Source: Streptomyces sp. HSG2 (lineage in GTDB: Bacteria > Actinomycetota > Actinomycetes > Streptomycetales > Streptomycetaceae). From it: DNA of 64,000 bases. This document shows, in pieces, positions 32,503 through 41,162 of this stretch. The number at the start of each line of letters is the position of its first letter. The stretch's first letter is position 1. Location: contig NZ_CP066801.1 in the NCBI RefSeq assembly GCF_016598575.1, forward strand, positions 124,001 to 188,000, given 5' to 3'. The notes below the pieces were generated by a model. That model was not told the origin of the DNA and did not search any database. It saw only the letters and a program-made list of their open reading frames with translations. Made by a program: the position numbers and the translations under genes.

Positions 32503-34125
32503 ATGATGTTGTCCTCAGCAGCGCGCTCCGGCCCCGCGGCCTCCGGTCTCACCGCGGACGTCGCGGTGGTCGGGTGCGGCCCGGTGGGACTTGTCCTGTC
32601 CATACTTCTGGCCCACCGCGGATGGCAGGTCGTCATCCTGGAGAAGTACGAGAACCAGTACCCGTTCCCGCGCGTGGTCGCCTTCGACGGCGAGACCGCG
32701 CGCACGTTCGCCACGGCGGGCATCGGTGCCGAGCTGATGGAACTGGGCGAGCCGCTCGGGCAGTACATGTTCCAGAACGGCGCGGGCCGGGAGCTGTTCA
32801 GCTTCGAGGCGCCATACGAGCCCGGCCGCGACGGCTGGCCGATCGCCACCGTCATGCACCAGCCGACGTTCGAGAAGGCGCTGCGCGCGCACGTCGACGA
32901 ACTGCCGAACGTCACCGCCCTGTTCGGGCACGAGGTGCGGCAGATCACCGACCACGGCGACCAGGTCGAGATCACCGCCCCGGGCGCCGGCGGACCGCCG
33001 GACGGGCGGGTCACGGCGTCGTACGTCGTCGGGTGCGACGGCGCCAACAGCTTCGTGCGCGACGCCATGGGCGCGAAGCTGACCGACCTCGGCTTCGCAC
33101 ACGACTGGCTGCTCGTCGACGTCGTGTTCCATGAGCCGCGCTCGTTCCGCCCCAACGACGTCCAGATCTGCGATCCGAACAGGCCGACCACGATCGTCGC
33201 CTCCGGCCGGGGCCACCGCCGCTGGGAGTTCATGCGGCTGCCGGGCGAGTCCGTCGAGGAGCTCAGCACCCACGAACGCATGTGGCAACTGCTCGCACCG
33301 TACGACGTGACGCCCGAGAACGCCGATCTGACCCGCAACATCGTCTACACGTTCCAGGCGGCCCTCGCCGACAGCTGGCGGGCCGGACGGCTGCTGCTGG
33401 CCGGTGACTCGGCGCACCTGATGCCGCCGTTCGCGGGGCAGGGCATGTGCTCGGGCGTCCGGGACGCGGCGAACCTGGCGTGGAAGCTGGACCTCGTGCT
33501 GCGCGGCACGGCCCGCGACACGCTGCTCGACGTGTACCAGGCGGAGCGGTCCCGGCAGGTGCGGCACACCATCGACATGTCCATCGAGGTCGGCAGGATC
33601 GTCTCCGAACTCGACCACGCGGCCGCCGCACGCCGCGACGCCTATCTGATCGGCCTGCACTCCCGGCCCGACGCGCCGTCGCTGTCACCATCGTGGTTCG
33701 CCCTGGAGGACGGCGTCGTACGCCGTGACGCCTCGGGGTCGGTGGCGCCGCGGGCCGGTGAGCTGTCGCCGCAGGGCGTGGTCGCGCGCGGCACGGTCAA
33801 GGACCGCTTCGACGATGTGGTCGGCCGGGGCTTCCAGCTGATCACGACCGTCGACCCGTACGAGACGTTGCCCCAGGACGACCTCGACTTCCTCAAGTCG
33901 ATCGGGACGCGCCTGGTCCGGGTGCTGCCGGCGGGGATCTTGCCGAAGCGGGCGCGGGATCACGAAGTGGTGGACGTGCGGCGCACGTATCTGCCCTACC
34001 TGGCGCAGACTCGCCAGACGGGGGTGCTGGTGCGGCCGGACCACTATGTGTTCGGGTTCGCCGGGGACGGCGCCGACCTGTCGGTGCTGGTCGGTGAACT
34101 GCGCGAGCAGTTGCACCTGGTCTGA
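32503..34125 (+). CDS. Group A FAD-dependent aromatic-type monooxygenase
   Basis: About 540 aa, related to 3-hydroxyphenylpropionate/phenol-type hydroxylases (MhpA, PheA/TfdB superfamily). It shows an N-terminal Rossmann FAD motif (VVGCGPVGLVLSILL) followed by LEKYENQYPFPR, the second FAD motif in LLLAGDSAHLMPPFAGQG, and a C-terminal thioredoxin-like extension. Such enzymes hydroxylate phenolic rings with NAD(P)H and O2. Placed 96 bp after the chorismatase, it probably hydroxylates the ring of the starter acid, before or after chain assembly; a late oxidation of the macrolide is also possible. The start is set at 32503 because GGAG (32490-32493) directly abuts the earlier ATG at 32494, leaving no spacer, but sits 9 nt from 32503. 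It ends tail-to-tail with the regulator, 6 bp apart. Confidence 0.88.
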   Translation: MMLSSAARSGPAASGLTADVAVVGCGPVGLVLSILLAHRGWQVVILEKYENQYPFPRVVAFDGETARTFATAGIGAELMELGEPLGQYMFQNGAGRELFSFEAPYEPGRDGWPIATVMHQPTFEKALRAHVDELPNVTALFGHEVRQITDHGDQVEITAPGAGGPPDGRVTASYVVGCDGANSFVRDAMGAKLTDLGFAHDWLLVDVVFHEPRSFRPNDVQICDPNRPTTIVASGRGHRRWEFMRLPGESVEELSTHERMWQLLAPYDVTPENADLTRNIVYTFQAALADSWRAGRLLLAGDSAHLMPPFAGQGMCSGVRDAANLAWKLDLVLRGTARDTLLDVYQAERSRQVRHTIDMSIEVGRIVSELDHAAAARRDAYLIGLHSRPDAPSLSPSWFALEDGVVRRDASGSVAPRAGELSPQGVVARGTVKDRFDDVVGRGFQLITTVDPYETLPQDDLDFLKSIGTRLVRVLPAGILPKRARDHEVVDVRRTYLPYLAQTRQTGVLVRPDHYVFGFAGDGADLSVLVGELREQLHLV

Positions 34126-34131
34126 GACGGT

Positions 34132-36894
34132 TCAGGCCGTGTCCGGCAGATGGCTGTGCAGGCCGGTCGGCAGGTCCTTGCGGTACTTCACGTTGAGCTT
34201 GCGGTAGACCCGGGTGAGGTGCTGCTCGATGGTGCTCGGGGTGATGAACAGCTTGCCGGCGATCTCCCGGTTGGTGAGGCCGACCGCGGCGAGCGCCGCC
34301 ACCCGCCTCTCCGCGTCGGTGAGCCGGGAGATCGGGTCGGCCGGCGGCTGTTCTTCGGGAGACTCGTCGTCAGTCCCGCGCCGACTGGGCAGGAGTTCGT
34401 CGCGCAGCGCCGTCGCGTCGCACACGTTCGCCACGTGCCAGGCGCGCCGGGCGACGCTCCAGGCCCGCCGGTGCTCGCGCAGCGACTGGTGCGCGTTGCT
34501 CAAGTCGCCCAGTGTGCGGGCGAGTTCGTACTGGTCGCCGCACTCCTCCAAGACGGCGACGGCCTCGCCGAGCAGCCGGGGCCGGTGCTGGGGCGCGGTG
34601 GTCGCCGCGAGCAGACGCAGGGCCACGCCGCGGGTGCGCGAGGTCTCCGGGCCGAGCCGGGCGAGCTGTTCGTTGACAAGCCGTCTGGCCTCGTCGCGGT
34701 TCTTGCCGTGCCGCAGCCACGCCTCGGCGGCACTGGTCCGCCACGGCACGAGCACTGACTGGTCGATGCCCCACTCGGTCATCAGCTCGCCGCACGAGAG
34801 GAAGTCCGCGAGCGCGGCGTAGTGCCGGTCGGTGGCCAGGTAGTGGTGGCCGCGGGCGTGCAGGTAGGGCAGCCCGTAGCGGCTGCGGAACATGGCGTCG
34901 GGCACGGGCCTGGTGAGGTGGGCAGCGGCCTCCTCGTGTCTGCCCTGCTTGGTCGCCGTCTCGACGAGGACGCCCAGCGGGACGCCGACCGCGACTCCCC
35001 AGCCGCCCGGGGGCATGAGGGTGAGCGCGTCACGGGCGTGGGCGTGAGCCCCGGCGAGGTCGCCCTCGCGCAGGGCGATGTCGCCGCGTACCCCGGCGTA
35101 GAGCGCCTGTGCCACGGCGAGGTCCCTGGCCCGGGCGTCGTCGAGGAGTCTGTCGCACCAGGACCGGGCGAGGTCGAGGCGGCCGGCGTGCACGAGGGCG
35201 TGGAGCGCGGGCAGTGCCGTCTGGGGCCCCCAGGACATGCCGTCGCTCGGCCGCGCGACCTGCAGAACGTACTCGGCGTCGGTGACGGCGTGTTCGTCGG
35301 GTCCCTGGGTGAGGACGGTCGTCAGCGCCCTCACGGCCCTGAGTGCCGGGCCGGTGGTACGGCCAGCCGGTCCGCTGTCGCGGTCGGTCTCGGCGGGTGG
35401 CCGGGTGCGGCGGGCGAGCGGCGGGTGGGTGCAGGCCAGCCACAGCTCGGTGGTCCGGTCGGCGGCGCCCGGCTGGTGGCGGGCGCGCCGCAGCCGTTCC
35501 ATCGCCTCGGCCGCCTCGTCGACGCGCCCGTGCCACAGCAGGGGCGGCACCAGGGAGCGCACATCGCGGTCGGACAGCCGCCCGGCGCGCATCGCGTCGG
35601 TGACGGTGGTGAGCCGGCGGCCCGCGGCGGCCGGGTTGCTACGCGACTCCACGCGCACCAGCTTCGCTGTGATCGCCGCCTGCCGGTGTGCCTCGGGGCA
35701 GGCGCGGTGCGCGCGTTCGAGGCAGCGCAGCGCCGTGTCGATCCGTTCCTCGCGCAGAGCGTGCTCGGCGGCCTCCTCGAACACCGGTACAGCCCAGCTC
35801 TCGTCGGTCCTGTCGGCCCCGTCGGCGCGCAGCAGGTAGGGCGCCACCTCGGTCGCGGGCGCTCCCTCGTCGTGCAGCAGCAGGGCGGCGGTCCGGTGGG
35901 TCCGGCCGCGTTCGTCGGCGGGCATGTCGTCGAGTACGGCGATGCGGGCGGCGTCGGTGCGGAAGCGGCCGTCGGCCAGCAGCCCGGCGCCGGCCAGGAG
36001 GTCGAGCGCCGAGCGCACCGCCTCGACATCGAGGCCGGCGAGGCGGCCCAGCCGCTCCACGGTGGCGTGGGCGCCGGTGACGGCGAGCGCGCGGGCGACC
36101 GCCACGACGTACGGCTCGCAGCGGTGGACACCGCTGACGAGGGCCCGGCGGAACCCGGGGCCGGGTGCCGGCACACCGTCCGCGTCCGGCCCGGCCGTCC
36201 GCCGGTCGGCGAGCAGGGACCGGGCCAGCAGCGGGTTCCCCCCGGTGAGCGCCATGGCCTCGCGGCCCGCCTCGGCGCCGCCGAACAGGTCGGCCATGCC
36301 CGCCTCCGACAGGGGCGCCACGCCGATCTCATGGCAGTGCGGGTGCCGTGACAGCTCGGTGTGCAGCGGGCAGTGGGCGGTGCCGGGGCTCTCCGTGCGG
36401 GTGAGGAGCAGCAGGATGCCGGCCCGGCCGAGGCGGCGGATGAGCGAGAGCAGCCAGTGCAGGGACTGCGGGTCCGCGTGCTGTACGTCGTCGACGGCGA
36501 TCACCAGTGGGCTGTCCGCGGCGAGGTCGAGCAACGCCAGGCACAGCGTGTGCAGTTGGTGGGCGGTCGCGGGCCCCACGGTCCGGGTCGCCGCGTCGAG
36601 CAGGTCCCTGACCTGGGCAGACGCGCCGAGCGCGTGCAGGAGCTGCCCGGCTACGCCGAAGGGCAGGTCGCGTTCGAGGGCCGAGCAGGTGGCGGACACG
36701 AACCGTTCGCCGCAGCGCTCGCCGAACCGGTACAGCAGCTCGGTCCTACCGCAAGCCACCGGGCCCGTCACGAGAGCGACCCGACCCGATCCGGCGACGG
36801 CGTCCGACAGCAGCGTGGTGAGGCCGGCCCACTGGGCGTCGCGTTCGATCAGTCCCGTGCACCCCGCCTCGGCGCGCCGGTCCGTGCCGGTCAT
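34132..36894 (-). CDS. LuxR-family LAL transcriptional regulator
   Basis: A 920 aa regulator of the LAL class (large ATP-binding LuxR), the usual pathway-specific activators of macrolide and polyene clusters. The N-terminal third is a STAND/AAA-like ATPase with a Walker A at residues 44-51 (GPVACGRT, Lys replaced by Arg) and Walker B VIAVDD at 131-136. A long helical middle resembles TPR or MalT-like repeats. A LuxR helix-turn-helix occupies about residues 855-910 (LTDAERRVAALAAVGLTNRE onward, TPSTIEQHLTRVYRKL). ATG 36894 has GAGAGG 9 nt upstream. The gene is divergent from the sugar/P450 operon across 371 bp containing repeated boxes, and converges on the flavin monooxygenase. It probably activates this cluster; whether ATP is hydrolysed is doubtful given the Walker A change. 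Confidence 0.93.
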   Translation of the reverse strand: MTGTDRRAEAGCTGLIERDAQWAGLTTLLSDAVAGSGRVALVTGPVACGRTELLYRFGERCGERFVSATCSALERDLPFGVAGQLLHALGASAQVRDLLDAATRTVGPATAHQLHTLCLALLDLAADSPLVIAVDDVQHADPQSLHWLLSLIRRLGRAGILLLLTRTESPGTAHCPLHTELSRHPHCHEIGVAPLSEAGMADLFGGAEAGREAMALTGGNPLLARSLLADRRTAGPDADGVPAPGPGFRRALVSGVHRCEPYVVAVARALAVTGAHATVERLGRLAGLDVEAVRSALDLLAGAGLLADGRFRTDAARIAVLDDMPADERGRTHRTAALLLHDEGAPATEVAPYLLRADGADRTDESWAVPVFEEAAEHALREERIDTALRCLERAHRACPEAHRQAAITAKLVRVESRSNPAAAGRRLTTVTDAMRAGRLSDRDVRSLVPPLLWHGRVDEAAEAMERLRRARHQPGAADRTTELWLACTHPPLARRTRPPAETDRDSGPAGRTTGPALRAVRALTTVLTQGPDEHAVTDAEYVLQVARPSDGMSWGPQTALPALHALVHAGRLDLARSWCDRLLDDARARDLAVAQALYAGVRGDIALREGDLAGAHAHARDALTLMPPGGWGVAVGVPLGVLVETATKQGRHEEAAAHLTRPVPDAMFRSRYGLPYLHARGHHYLATDRHYAALADFLSCGELMTEWGIDQSVLVPWRTSAAEAWLRHGKNRDEARRLVNEQLARLGPETSRTRGVALRLLAATTAPQHRPRLLGEAVAVLEECGDQYELARTLGDLSNAHQSLREHRRAWSVARRAWHVANVCDATALRDELLPSRRGTDDESPEEQPPADPISRLTDAERRVAALAAVGLTNREIAGKLFITPSTIEQHLTRVYRKLNVKYRKDLPTGLHSHLPDTA

Positions 36895-37265
36895 GTCGCT
36901 GCACCTCTCACCTGGGGCCCTTCCGACGAGGTCCGCGCGGCGTCGCGATGCCCGTCAGGTGCTCTCACCGCACCGCGAGAGCCCGCACCGGACGCCGCTT
37001 CCGCTGCTACGGAGATCCGTCAGAAGGGCCCATGGCCCGCGTGCTCATCATCGCGGCCGCGGACGGGGTGCCGAAAGCGCAGCACAGAGGTTCTAGGGCA
37101 TCACCTGGACATCGGGCGGGCGGCAACTCTAGGGCTTCACCTCGACATGGCCCGCACCCGGCGACACCGGCACACGGCGTCGGGCAGGCTCGGCGCCACC
37201 AGCAGATTCCGCCACGCCAGATCCCGCGGTACCAGATCCCGTCATGCCGCCTGAAGGGTACAGCC
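36895..37265. promoter_or_regulatory. Divergent promoter region, LAL regulator / glycosyltransferase operon
   Basis: A 371 bp non-coding gap between divergent start codons. It contains two near-identical 24 bp repeats (37092-37151) with inverted CTAGGG-type boxes, a weaker similar element at 36912-36927 (CTGGGGCCCTTCCGAC), and a short repeat CCAGATCCCG at 37217-37226 and 37232-37241. Open frames running through it in phase with the glycosyltransferase lack a ribosome site and are not believed. The glycosyltransferase site is GAAGGG at 37253-37258. Confidence 0.6.
37092..37151. repeat. Two direct copies of a CTAGGG-type operator-like box
   Basis: Copies at 37092-37115 and 37128-37151 read TCTAGGGCWTCACCTSGACATSG(G/C), 36 bp apart start to start. 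The cores CTAGGGCATCACCTGG and CTAGGGCTTCACCTCG match about 11-12 of 16 positions of CTVGGGAWWTCCCBAG, the site published for the polyene PAS-LuxR activator PimM (recalled, not searched). The boxes lie 115-175 bp upstream of the glycosyltransferase start. Confidence 0.55.
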
Positions 37266-38648
37266 ATGAGTCAGCGGCCGATCCTGTTCGTCAGCCTGCC
37301 CGAGAGCGGCCTGTTGAACCCGATGTTGGTGCTCGCGGAGGAACTGTCCCGTCGTGGCGTCGCCGACCTGTGGTTCGCCACCGACGACAAGGCGCGCGAG
37401 GATGTCGCGGCGACGGCGGTCGGTTCCCCCGTCGAGTTCTTCTCCCTGGGCGAGGTCGTCTCCGAGATGTCCTCGGTGACCTGGGACGACGAGACGTACG
37501 CGGCGGTGACGCAGCGGTCGCGCTTCAAGGCGCGGCGCGCCGTGATCGAGCAGACCGACCGGCCCGCGCTGCGGGTGCCCAAGTACCGGGCGCTGGAGGA
37601 GGCCGTGGAGAAGCTCCGGCCGGCCCTGATGGTCGTGGAGAGCATGTGCCAGTTCGGCTGGGAGCTCGCCATCTCCAAGGGGATCCCGTTCGTGCTCAGC
37701 GACCCGTTCGTGCCGTCGAACCTGCTGACCTCGGCCGTGCCGATCGGGCCCTCGCACACCCCCAAGGGCTTCCCGGTGCCGCACTCGGGCCTGCCCGCCG
37801 ACATGTCGCTCCCGCAGCGGTGGCAGAACAGGCTGTTCCAGTGGCGGACGCTGGCCATGGCGTTCGGGAGGTTCAACAAGGAGCGCAACGCGGTCGACGC
37901 GCGGGTGCGGGCGGAGCTGGGCATCGCCCCTGAGGCGTACGGCCAGTTCTGCCGCGTGGAGCGGTCGGAGCTGGTGCTGTGCTACTCGATTCCGGAGATG
38001 GACTACGCCTTCGACATCCCTGCGAAGCTGCGCACGGTCGGCGCGCTGGTGCCGCCGCTGCCGCAGTGCCCGCCCGGCGAGCTGTCCGCCTGGCTCGACG
38101 CGCAGGGGTCCGTGGTCTACATGGGCTTCGGCACGATCACCCGGCTCACGGCCGGGCAGGTGCGGGCGTTCGTGGAGGTGGCCAGGCGGCTGGAGGGCCG
38201 GCACGCGGTGCTGTGGAAGCTGCCGCGCGACCAACAGGCCCATCTGCCCGCGGACCTGCCGGGGAACCTGCGGGTCGAGACCTGGGTGCCGTCGCAGCTG
38301 GACGTGCTGGCGCACCCGAACGTGAAGGTGTTCTTCACCCACGCCGGCGGCAACGCGTACACGGAGAGCATCCACTTCGGCAAGCCGATGGTGTCCCGTC
38401 CGCTGTGGGTCGACTGCTACGACCAGGCCGTGCGGGCCGAGAGCTTCGGCGTGGGGCTCACGCTGTCGAAGCCGCACACCGTCGACCCCGACGACGTGCT
38501 CGACAAGCTGACCCGCGTGCTCGACGACCCCGCGTTCACCGAGAACGCTCGGCGTCTGGCCGCGCTGCAACAGGCCGCCGGCGGCCGGAGTGCCGCCGGC
38601 GACCTGATCCTGGACCTGCCCGCGCTGTCTTCGGAAGTGAGTCGATGA
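37266..38648 (+). CDS. nysDI-like: Polyene macrolide amino-sugar glycosyltransferase (AmphDI/NysDI type)
   Basis: A 460 aa GT-B fold glycosyltransferase of family 1 (UGT/MGT-like). It matches from end to end the pattern I know for the mycosaminyltransferases NysDI, AmphDI and PimK: start PILFVSLPESGLLNP, central MVVESMCQFGWELAISKG, and a C-terminal donor-binding segment from about residue 356 (FFTHAGGNAYTESIHFGKP, then RPLWVDCYDQAV). In those systems it moves GDP-mycosamine onto the macrolactone in the cytoplasm. The ATG at 37266 follows GAAGGG by 7 nt. Its stop overlaps the aminotransferase start in an ATGA, so it heads a four-gene operon. The sugar itself is inferred; perosamine transferases belong to the same family. 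Confidence 0.93.
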   Translation: MSQRPILFVSLPESGLLNPMLVLAEELSRRGVADLWFATDDKAREDVAATAVGSPVEFFSLGEVVSEMSSVTWDDETYAAVTQRSRFKARRAVIEQTDRPALRVPKYRALEEAVEKLRPALMVVESMCQFGWELAISKGIPFVLSDPFVPSNLLTSAVPIGPSHTPKGFPVPHSGLPADMSLPQRWQNRLFQWRTLAMAFGRFNKERNAVDARVRAELGIAPEAYGQFCRVERSELVLCYSIPEMDYAFDIPAKLRTVGALVPPLPQCPPGELSAWLDAQGSVVYMGFGTITRLTAGQVRAFVEVARRLEGRHAVLWKLPRDQQAHLPADLPGNLRVETWVPSQLDVLAHPNVKVFFTHAGGNAYTESIHFGKPMVSRPLWVDCYDQAVRAESFGVGLTLSKPHTVDPDDVLDKLTRVLDDPAFTENARRLAALQQAAGGRSAAGDLILDLPALSSEVSR

Positions 38649-39706
38649 GCTTCACGTATCCCGTGTCGATGCCTTCGCTGAAGGGCAACGAGCTCGACTA
38701 CGTCACCCAGGCGGTCACCAGCGGCTGGATCTCCTCGCAAGGGCCTTTCGTGCCCCGCTTCGAGGATGCCTTCGCCGCCTACAACGGGGTGGCCCACGGG
38801 GTGGCCTGCTCCTCGGGGACGACCGCGCTGACGCTCGCGCTGCGCGCACTCGGGGTCGGTCCCGGCGACGAGGTGATCGTGCCGGAGTTCACGATGATCG
38901 CGTCCGCGTGGGCGGTCACGTACACGGGCGCGACGCCGGTGTTCGTGGACTGCGCCGACGACCTCAACATCGACGTGACGCGGATCGAGGAGAAGATCAC
39001 CCCGCGCACCAAGGTGATCATGCCGGTGCACATCTACGGCCGGCGCTGCGACATGGACGCGATCCTGGAGCTGGCCTACGAGTACAACCTGCGCGTCGTG
39101 GAGGACTCCGCGGAGGCGCACGGCATCCCGCCGACCGGTGACATAGCCGCGTTCTCCCTGTTCGCCAACAAGATCATCTCGGCGGGCGAGGGCGGCATCT
39201 GCCTGACGAACGACCCCCATCTGGCCCGTCAGATGGCGCATCTGCGCGGCATGGCCTTCACCCGGGACCACAGCTTCCTGCACAAGAAGCTCGCCTACAA
39301 CTTTCGTATGACCAACCTCCAGGCGGCCGTGGCGCTGGCCCAGACCGAGCGGCTGGACGAGATCCTGGCCACCCGGGCAGGGATCGAGAAGCGCTACGAC
39401 GAGGGACTGCGCGGCATCGACGGCATCACCCTGATGCCGGAGCGGGACGTGCTGTGGATGTACGACCTGCGCGCCGAACGCCGGGAGGAACTGAGGGAGT
39501 TCCTCGCCCACCAGGGCATCGAGACCCGCCTTTTCTTCAAGCCCATGAGCCGCCAGCCCGGCTATCTGGACCCGGTCTGGCCGACGCTGAACGCGAACCG
39601 CTTCGCCGATGACGGCCTGTATCTGCCAACGCACACCGAACTGGCCGAGAAAGAGCAGGAGTTCATCGTGGCGCAGGTCCGCGCGTTCTACGAGGTGTCG
39701 TCATGA
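38645..39706 (+). CDS. nysDII-like: DegT/DnrJ/EryC1 sugar aminotransferase (AmphDII/NysDII type)
   Basis: A 353 aa pyridoxal-phosphate aminotransferase of the DegT family. It should convert a GDP-keto-6-deoxymannose to the amino sugar (mycosamine in nystatin/amphotericin, where NysDII makes the 3-amino group). The PLP lysine is Lys176 in FSLFANKIIS. Phosphate and ring contacts include SSGTTAL (56-62) and the Asp in VVEDSAEAHG (151-160). It is unusually close to known polyene enzymes, e.g. MPVHIYGRRCDMDAI and LAYNFRMTNLQAA. It overlaps the glycosyltransferase (ATGA at 38645) and the following P450 (ATGA at 39703). Neither the 4,6-dehydratase nor any isomerase needed to complete the sugar is in the window. 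Confidence 0.94.
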   Translation: MSFTYPVSMPSLKGNELDYVTQAVTSGWISSQGPFVPRFEDAFAAYNGVAHGVACSSGTTALTLALRALGVGPGDEVIVPEFTMIASAWAVTYTGATPVFVDCADDLNIDVTRIEEKITPRTKVIMPVHIYGRRCDMDAILELAYEYNLRVVEDSAEAHGIPPTGDIAAFSLFANKIISAGEGGICLTNDPHLARQMAHLRGMAFTRDHSFLHKKLAYNFRMTNLQAAVALAQTERLDEILATRAGIEKRYDEGLRGIDGITLMPERDVLWMYDLRAERREELREFLAHQGIETRLFFKPMSRQPGYLDPVWPTLNANRFADDGLYLPTHTELAEKEQEFIVAQVRAFYEVSS

Positions 39707-40905
39707 CCTCCTCCCCCACGGCCGGCGCCGAGGCCGACGCCGAGGACGAGATCGTCCCGTTCGTGCTGCGCCGCCCCGGCGCCCCGTTCCCGCCCCCCGA
39801 GTACACGGAGTTCCGGCAGCGGCCCGGCCTGGTGAAGGCCGCGCTGCCCTCGGGCGACACGGTGTGGCTGGTGACCCGGCACGAGGAGGTGCGCCAGATC
39901 CTCACCGATCCGCGCATCAGCGCCAACCCCGCGCACCCGGGCTTTCCCCGCCCGTCGCGCACCGGGGGCGTGCCCACCGCCGACGAGGTGCCGGGCTGGT
40001 TCGTGGCGCTCGACCCGCCGGACCACACCAAGTTCCGCAAGGCGCTGATCCCCGAGTTCACAGTGCGCCGCATCCGCGCGCTGCGGCCGGTCGTCGAGGA
40101 GATCGTCGACCACAGCATCGACCAGATGCTCGCCCGGGGCGACACCGCCGACCTCGTCGAGGACTTCGCGCTGTCGGTGCCCTCGCTGGTGATCGCGTCG
40201 CTGCTGGGTGTGCCCAACGTGGACCGCGGCTTCTTCGAGACCAGGACGAAGGTCCTGGTCACCATCAACTCGACCGACGAGGAACGCGACAACGCCTCGC
40301 AGCAGCTGCTGCGCTATCTGAACCGGCTGATCGCGATCAAGACCAAGCGGCCCGGCGACGACCTGATCAGCAAGCTGGTCGAGGGCGGGCTGCTGTCCCC
40401 GCAGGAGCTCTCCGGGGTCGCCATGCTGCTGCTGATCGCCGGTCACGAGACGACGGCGAACAACATCGCCCTCGGTGCGGTCACTCTGCTGAACGACCCT
40501 CGGTGGATCGCAGACGAGCGCACGATCGAGGAACTGCTGCGCTTCCACTCGGTCGCCGACCTGGTGGCGCTGCGCGTGGTGGTGGAGGACATCGAGATCG
40601 GCGGCCGACTGCTGCGGGCCGGCGAGGGCGTCGTACCGCTGGTGGCCGGCGCCAACCACGACCCCGCGGCCTTCGACCACCCGCATGTGTTCGACCCGTC
40701 CCGGTCCGCGCAGGGGCATGTGGCGTTCGGCTACGGCGTCCACCAGTGCCTGGGGCAGAACCTGGTGCGTCTGGAGCTGGAGGTCGCCTACCAGAAGCTG
40801 TTCGCCCGCATCCCGACCCTGCGGATCGCGGTTCCGCCGGAGGAACTGCCGTTCAAGTACGACGGGGTGCTCTTCGGACTCCACGCACTGCCGGTGCGGT
40901 GGTAG
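39703..40905 (+). CDS. nysN-like: Cytochrome P450 (AmphN/NysN/PimG type, methyl-to-carboxyl oxidase)
   Basis: A 400 aa bacterial class I P450. Heme-ligand Cys349 is in AFGYGVHQCLG, the I-helix motif AGHETT is at 246-251, and ExxR is at 277-280. Sequence and position next to the DII aminotransferase and a ferredoxin match AmphN/NysN/PimG, which oxidise an exocyclic methyl of the macrolactone stepwise to carboxylate. That needs a methylmalonyl-derived branch at the C16-equivalent; the module making it is not among those visible on the right, so it should be outside the window. Translation is coupled to the aminotransferase by ATGA, and the ferredoxin follows 34 bp downstream. Alternative: it could act on the methyl introduced by module 4. 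Confidence 0.92.
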   Translation: MTSSPTAGAEADAEDEIVPFVLRRPGAPFPPPEYTEFRQRPGLVKAALPSGDTVWLVTRHEEVRQILTDPRISANPAHPGFPRPSRTGGVPTADEVPGWFVALDPPDHTKFRKALIPEFTVRRIRALRPVVEEIVDHSIDQMLARGDTADLVEDFALSVPSLVIASLLGVPNVDRGFFETRTKVLVTINSTDEERDNASQQLLRYLNRLIAIKTKRPGDDLISKLVEGGLLSPQELSGVAMLLLIAGHETTANNIALGAVTLLNDPRWIADERTIEELLRFHSVADLVALRVVVEDIEIGGRLLRAGEGVVPLVAGANHDPAAFDHPHVFDPSRSAQGHVAFGYGVHQCLGQNLVRLELEVAYQKLFARIPTLRIAVPPEELPFKYDGVLFGLHALPVRW

Positions 40906-40939
40906 CTCCCCTTCACCACCCTTTCCCGGAGGAAAGATC

Positions 40940-41134
40940 ATGACGCGCATCAGTGTGGACACCGACAAGTGCATCGGGGCGGCGCAGTGTGTGCTGACCG
41001 CGCCCGAGGTGTTCGACCAGGACGACGACGGGTTCGTCGCCCTCCTGCAGGAGGAGCCGCAGGGGCAGGAGGAGCGTTCGGCGCGGATGGCCAGGTCGGT
41101 CTGTCCGGCTCAGGCGATCACCGTGCACGAGTGA
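40940..41134 (+). CDS. nysM-like: [3Fe-4S] ferredoxin, P450 electron donor (AmphM/NysM type)
   Basis: A 64 aa ferredoxin with Cys11, Cys17 and Cys55 in the CX5C...CP arrangement of [3Fe-4S] ferredoxins that partner actinomycete P450s. Acidic patches (DQDDD, QEERS) fit a docking surface. ATG 40940 has a strong GGAGGAAAG site just upstream; a longer upstream in-frame opening overlaps the P450 and is rejected. It is the last gene of the plus-strand operon and is followed by a perfect hairpin terminator. It probably serves both P450s of the cluster. Confidence 0.95.
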   Translation: MTRISVDTDKCIGAAQCVLTAPEVFDQDDDGFVALLQEEPQGQEERSARMARSVCPAQAITVHE

Positions 41135-41162
41135 CCCGCTCCCGACCGCTTCCGAGCATCGA

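Noticed and set aside
36948..37265. Upstream extension of the glycosyltransferase frame
   Set aside because: The added segment is Arg/His-rich, has no ribosome site at its start and contains the repeated operator-like boxes; ATG 37266 matches the family N-terminus.
37979..38644. Upstream extension of the aminotransferase frame inside the glycosyltransferase gene
   Set aside because: It overlaps a conserved gene, and the ATGA overlap at 38645 gives the family-type N-terminus.
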